A DNA stretch of 64,000 nucleotides from the NCBI RefSeq assembly GCF_001648775.1, contig NZ_LVEJ01000019.1, positions 62,001 to 126,000 on the forward strand, in the 5' to 3' direction. Under the pieces are notes generated by a model, which did no database searches, was not told the DNA's origin, and saw only the letters and a list, made by a program, of their open reading frames with translations. Position numbers and translations under genes: made by a program. Positions 62,255 through 64,000 of the stretch are shown in pieces (position 1 is the first letter of the stretch; each line of letters opens with the position of its first letter). The stretch is from Pseudomonas fluorescens (GTDB lineage: Bacteria; Pseudomonadota; Gammaproteobacteria; Pseudomonadales; Pseudomonadaceae).

Positions 62255-64000
62255 ATGCCTGAGTACAAAGCTCCCCTGCGCGACATGCGCTTTCTGATCG
62301 ACCACGTCTTCGACTTCCACACCAACTACGCCGCCCTCGGCGCGCACGACGCCAGCCCGGACATGATCAGCGCGATCCTCGAAGAGGGCGCGAAATTCTG
62401 CGAAAACGTCCTCGCACCGCTCAATCGCAGTGGTGATGAAGAGGGCTGCCATTTCGACAATGGCGTGGTGACAACGCCTACAGGCTTCAAGCAGGCTTTC
62501 GCACAATATGTCGAAGGTGGCTGGCACGGTCTGGCGGCAGATCCGACCTACGGCGGCCAGGGTCTGCCGAGTTCGCTGGGGCTGGTCATCAGTGAGATGG
62601 TCGGCTCCAGCAACACCTCGTGGGGCATGTACCCGGGCCTGACCCACGGTGCGATGTCGGCAATCCACGCCCACGGCAGTGCCGAGCAGAAAGAAACCTA
62701 CCTGAGCAAACTCACCGCCGGGCAATGGACCGGCACCATGTGCCTGACCGAAGCGCATTGCGGCACCGATCTGGGCATCATCAAAACCCGCGCCGTGCCT
62801 CAGGCTGACGGCAGTTACGCGGTCACCGGCAGCAAGATATTCATCTCCGCCGGCGAGCACGACATGAGCGACAACATCATCCACCTGGTGTTGGCCAAAC
62901 TTCCGGATGCGCCGGCGGGCACCAAAGGCATTTCGTTGTTCATCGTGCCGAAATTCCTCGCCGATACGGCAGGCGAGGCGGGCGAGCGCAATGGTGTGTC
63001 CTGCGGCTCGATCGAACACAAAATGGGCATCAAGGCCTCGGCCACCTGCGTGCTCAACTTCGACGGCGCCAAGGGCTACCTGATCGGCGAGCCGAACAAG
63101 GGCCTCAACTGCATGTTCACCATGATGAATCACGCGCGCCTCGGCACCGGCATGCAGGGCTTGTGTCTGGGCGAGGCAAGCTTTCAGGGCGCAATCAAAT
63201 ACGCCAACGACCGCTTGCAGATGCGCTCGTTGACCGGGGCCAAAGCCCCGGACAAAGCCGCCGACCCGATCATCGTCCACCCGGATGTGCGGCGCATGCT
63301 GCTGACCATGAAAGCCTTCAACGAAGGCAACCGCGCGCTGACCTACTTCACCGCGCAACTGCTCGATGTCGCGCACCTGAGCAGCGATGCCGAGGCACGT
63401 CAGGACGCCGAAGACTTGTTGGCGTTCCTTACGCCAATCTGCAAAGCGTTCATGACCGACACCGGGCTGGAAGTGACCAATCACGGCATGCAAGTGTTTG
63501 GCGGCCATGGCTTCATTCGTGAATGGGGCATGGAGCAACTGGTGCGCGATTGCCGGATTGCGCCGATTTACGAAGGCACTAATGGCATTCAGGCGCTGGA
63601 TCTGCTCGGGCGCAAGGTGTTGGGCAGTCAGGGCAAATTGCTGCGCGGCTTTACCAAAATCGTCCACAAGTTCTGCGCGGCCAACGCCGAGCATCCGCAG
63701 TTGGGCAGTTTTGTTGCGCAGCTCAACGAGCTGAATCAGCAGTGGGGCGACCTGACCATGAAGGTCGGCATGGCGGCCATGAAGAACCCTGATGAAGTGG
63801 GCGCGGCGTCGGTGGATTATCTGATGTACAGCGGTTACATCATTCTCGGTTATCTGTGGTTGCGCATGGCGTGGGTGGCGCAGGCGCAATTGGAGGCGGG
63901 CGAGGGCGAAGCGGATTACCTGCGGGGCAAATTGGCGACGTGCGAGTTTTACTTCAAGCGCCTGTTGCCGCGTACGGCGGCGCATCGGGCGGCGATTGAA
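62255..64000 (+). CDS. Second acyl-CoA dehydrogenase, FadE paralogue (partial)
   Basis: 582 codons are visible and the frame is open at the window edge; about 20 residues are probably missing. It is closely related to the first paralogue over its whole length: same start (MPEYKAPLRDMRFLIDHVFD), same FAD motif (MCLTEAHCGTDLGIIKTRA) and catalytic YEGTNGIQALDLLGRKVL. GGAG is 8 bp before ATG 62255. No PsrA-type operator is seen upstream. It may differ in chain-length preference, like the PA0507/PA0508 paralogues of P. aeruginosa. Confidence 0.93.
   Translation, partial: MPEYKAPLRDMRFLIDHVFDFHTNYAALGAHDASPDMISAILEEGAKFCENVLAPLNRSGDEEGCHFDNGVVTTPTGFKQAFAQYVEGGWHGLAADPTYGGQGLPSSLGLVISEMVGSSNTSWGMYPGLTHGAMSAIHAHGSAEQKETYLSKLTAGQWTGTMCLTEAHCGTDLGIIKTRAVPQADGSYAVTGSKIFISAGEHDMSDNIIHLVLAKLPDAPAGTKGISLFIVPKFLADTAGEAGERNGVSCGSIEHKMGIKASATCVLNFDGAKGYLIGEPNKGLNCMFTMMNHARLGTGMQGLCLGEASFQGAIKYANDRLQMRSLTGAKAPDKAADPIIVHPDVRRMLLTMKAFNEGNRALTYFTAQLLDVAHLSSDAEARQDAEDLLAFLTPICKAFMTDTGLEVTNHGMQVFGGHGFIREWGMEQLVRDCRIAPIYEGTNGIQALDLLGRKVLGSQGKLLRGFTKIVHKFCAANAEHPQLGSFVAQLNELNQQWGDLTMKVGMAAMKNPDEVGAASVDYLMYSGYIILGYLWLRMAWVAQAQLEAGEGEADYLRGKLATCEFYFKRLLPRTAAHRAAIE

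Overview
This window is chromosomal DNA from a fluorescent pseudomonad, most likely the Pseudomonas fluorescens group. The evidence is the high GC content, gene content and order close to what I recall of Pseudomonas aeruginosa PAO1 (gbcA/gbcB-ltaE-glyA-soxBDAG-purU-fdhA; creBCD; glcB; bioBFHCD-fadE), and dense copies of the short palindromic REP typical of P. fluorescens genomes (core GTGGGAGCGAGC...GCTCGCGAA). I see no phage, plasmid, insertion sequence, CRISPR array, tRNA or rRNA.

Layout. 1-1180: a gene tail, an inverted intergenic repeat, and about 900 bp of non-coding DNA carrying four units that pair a perfect DnaA box with a GATC/A-tract 59-60 bp downstream. 1181-7908: a three-gene cassette made of a GMC oxidoreductase fused to an alpha/beta-hydrolase, a membrane-anchored di-haem RoxA-like cytochrome, and a metallophosphoesterase. 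8020-23147: glycine betaine to serine and C1 catabolism. GbcAB demethylates betaine, SoxBDAG oxidises sarcosine and makes formaldehyde or methylene-THF, PurU and FdhA handle formyl-THF and formaldehyde, and GlyA and LtaE interconvert glycine with serine, threonine and acetaldehyde. 23223-27566: a secreted orphan, an ECF sigma/anti-sigma pair, a divergent DUF2780 protein, a YihG-type acyltransferase and a retropepsin-like protein. 27634-31288: creBCD.

31500-37893: a glutathione transferase and an iron-uptake signalling operon on the minus strand (sigma, FecR, TonB receptor, PepSY protein, small membrane protein). 38141-41484: an exonuclease/DUF294 pair and a divergent response regulator. 41809-51124: malate synthase G, GcvR, a second DnaA-box/GATC locus, RarD, SrkA, PhoX, a ModE-type regulator and ComF. 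51216-55815: the biotin operon. 55923-64000: a small FlgC-like protein, an acyl-CoA dehydrogenase, a di-haem peroxidase-like protein, a diguanylate cyclase and a second acyl-CoA dehydrogenase cut by the window edge.

Sites read directly from the sequence tie regulators to operons: a BirA-type operator over the bioB promoter and inside the start of comF, a PsrA-type operator at the fadE promoter, a perfect CRP/Vfr palindrome before the diguanylate cyclase, and a plausible Fur box before the iron-signalling sigma gene. The most unusual structures are the DnaA-box/GATC repeats at 281-865 and 45048-45234, and the GMC-hydrolase/cytochrome/phosphoesterase cassette.
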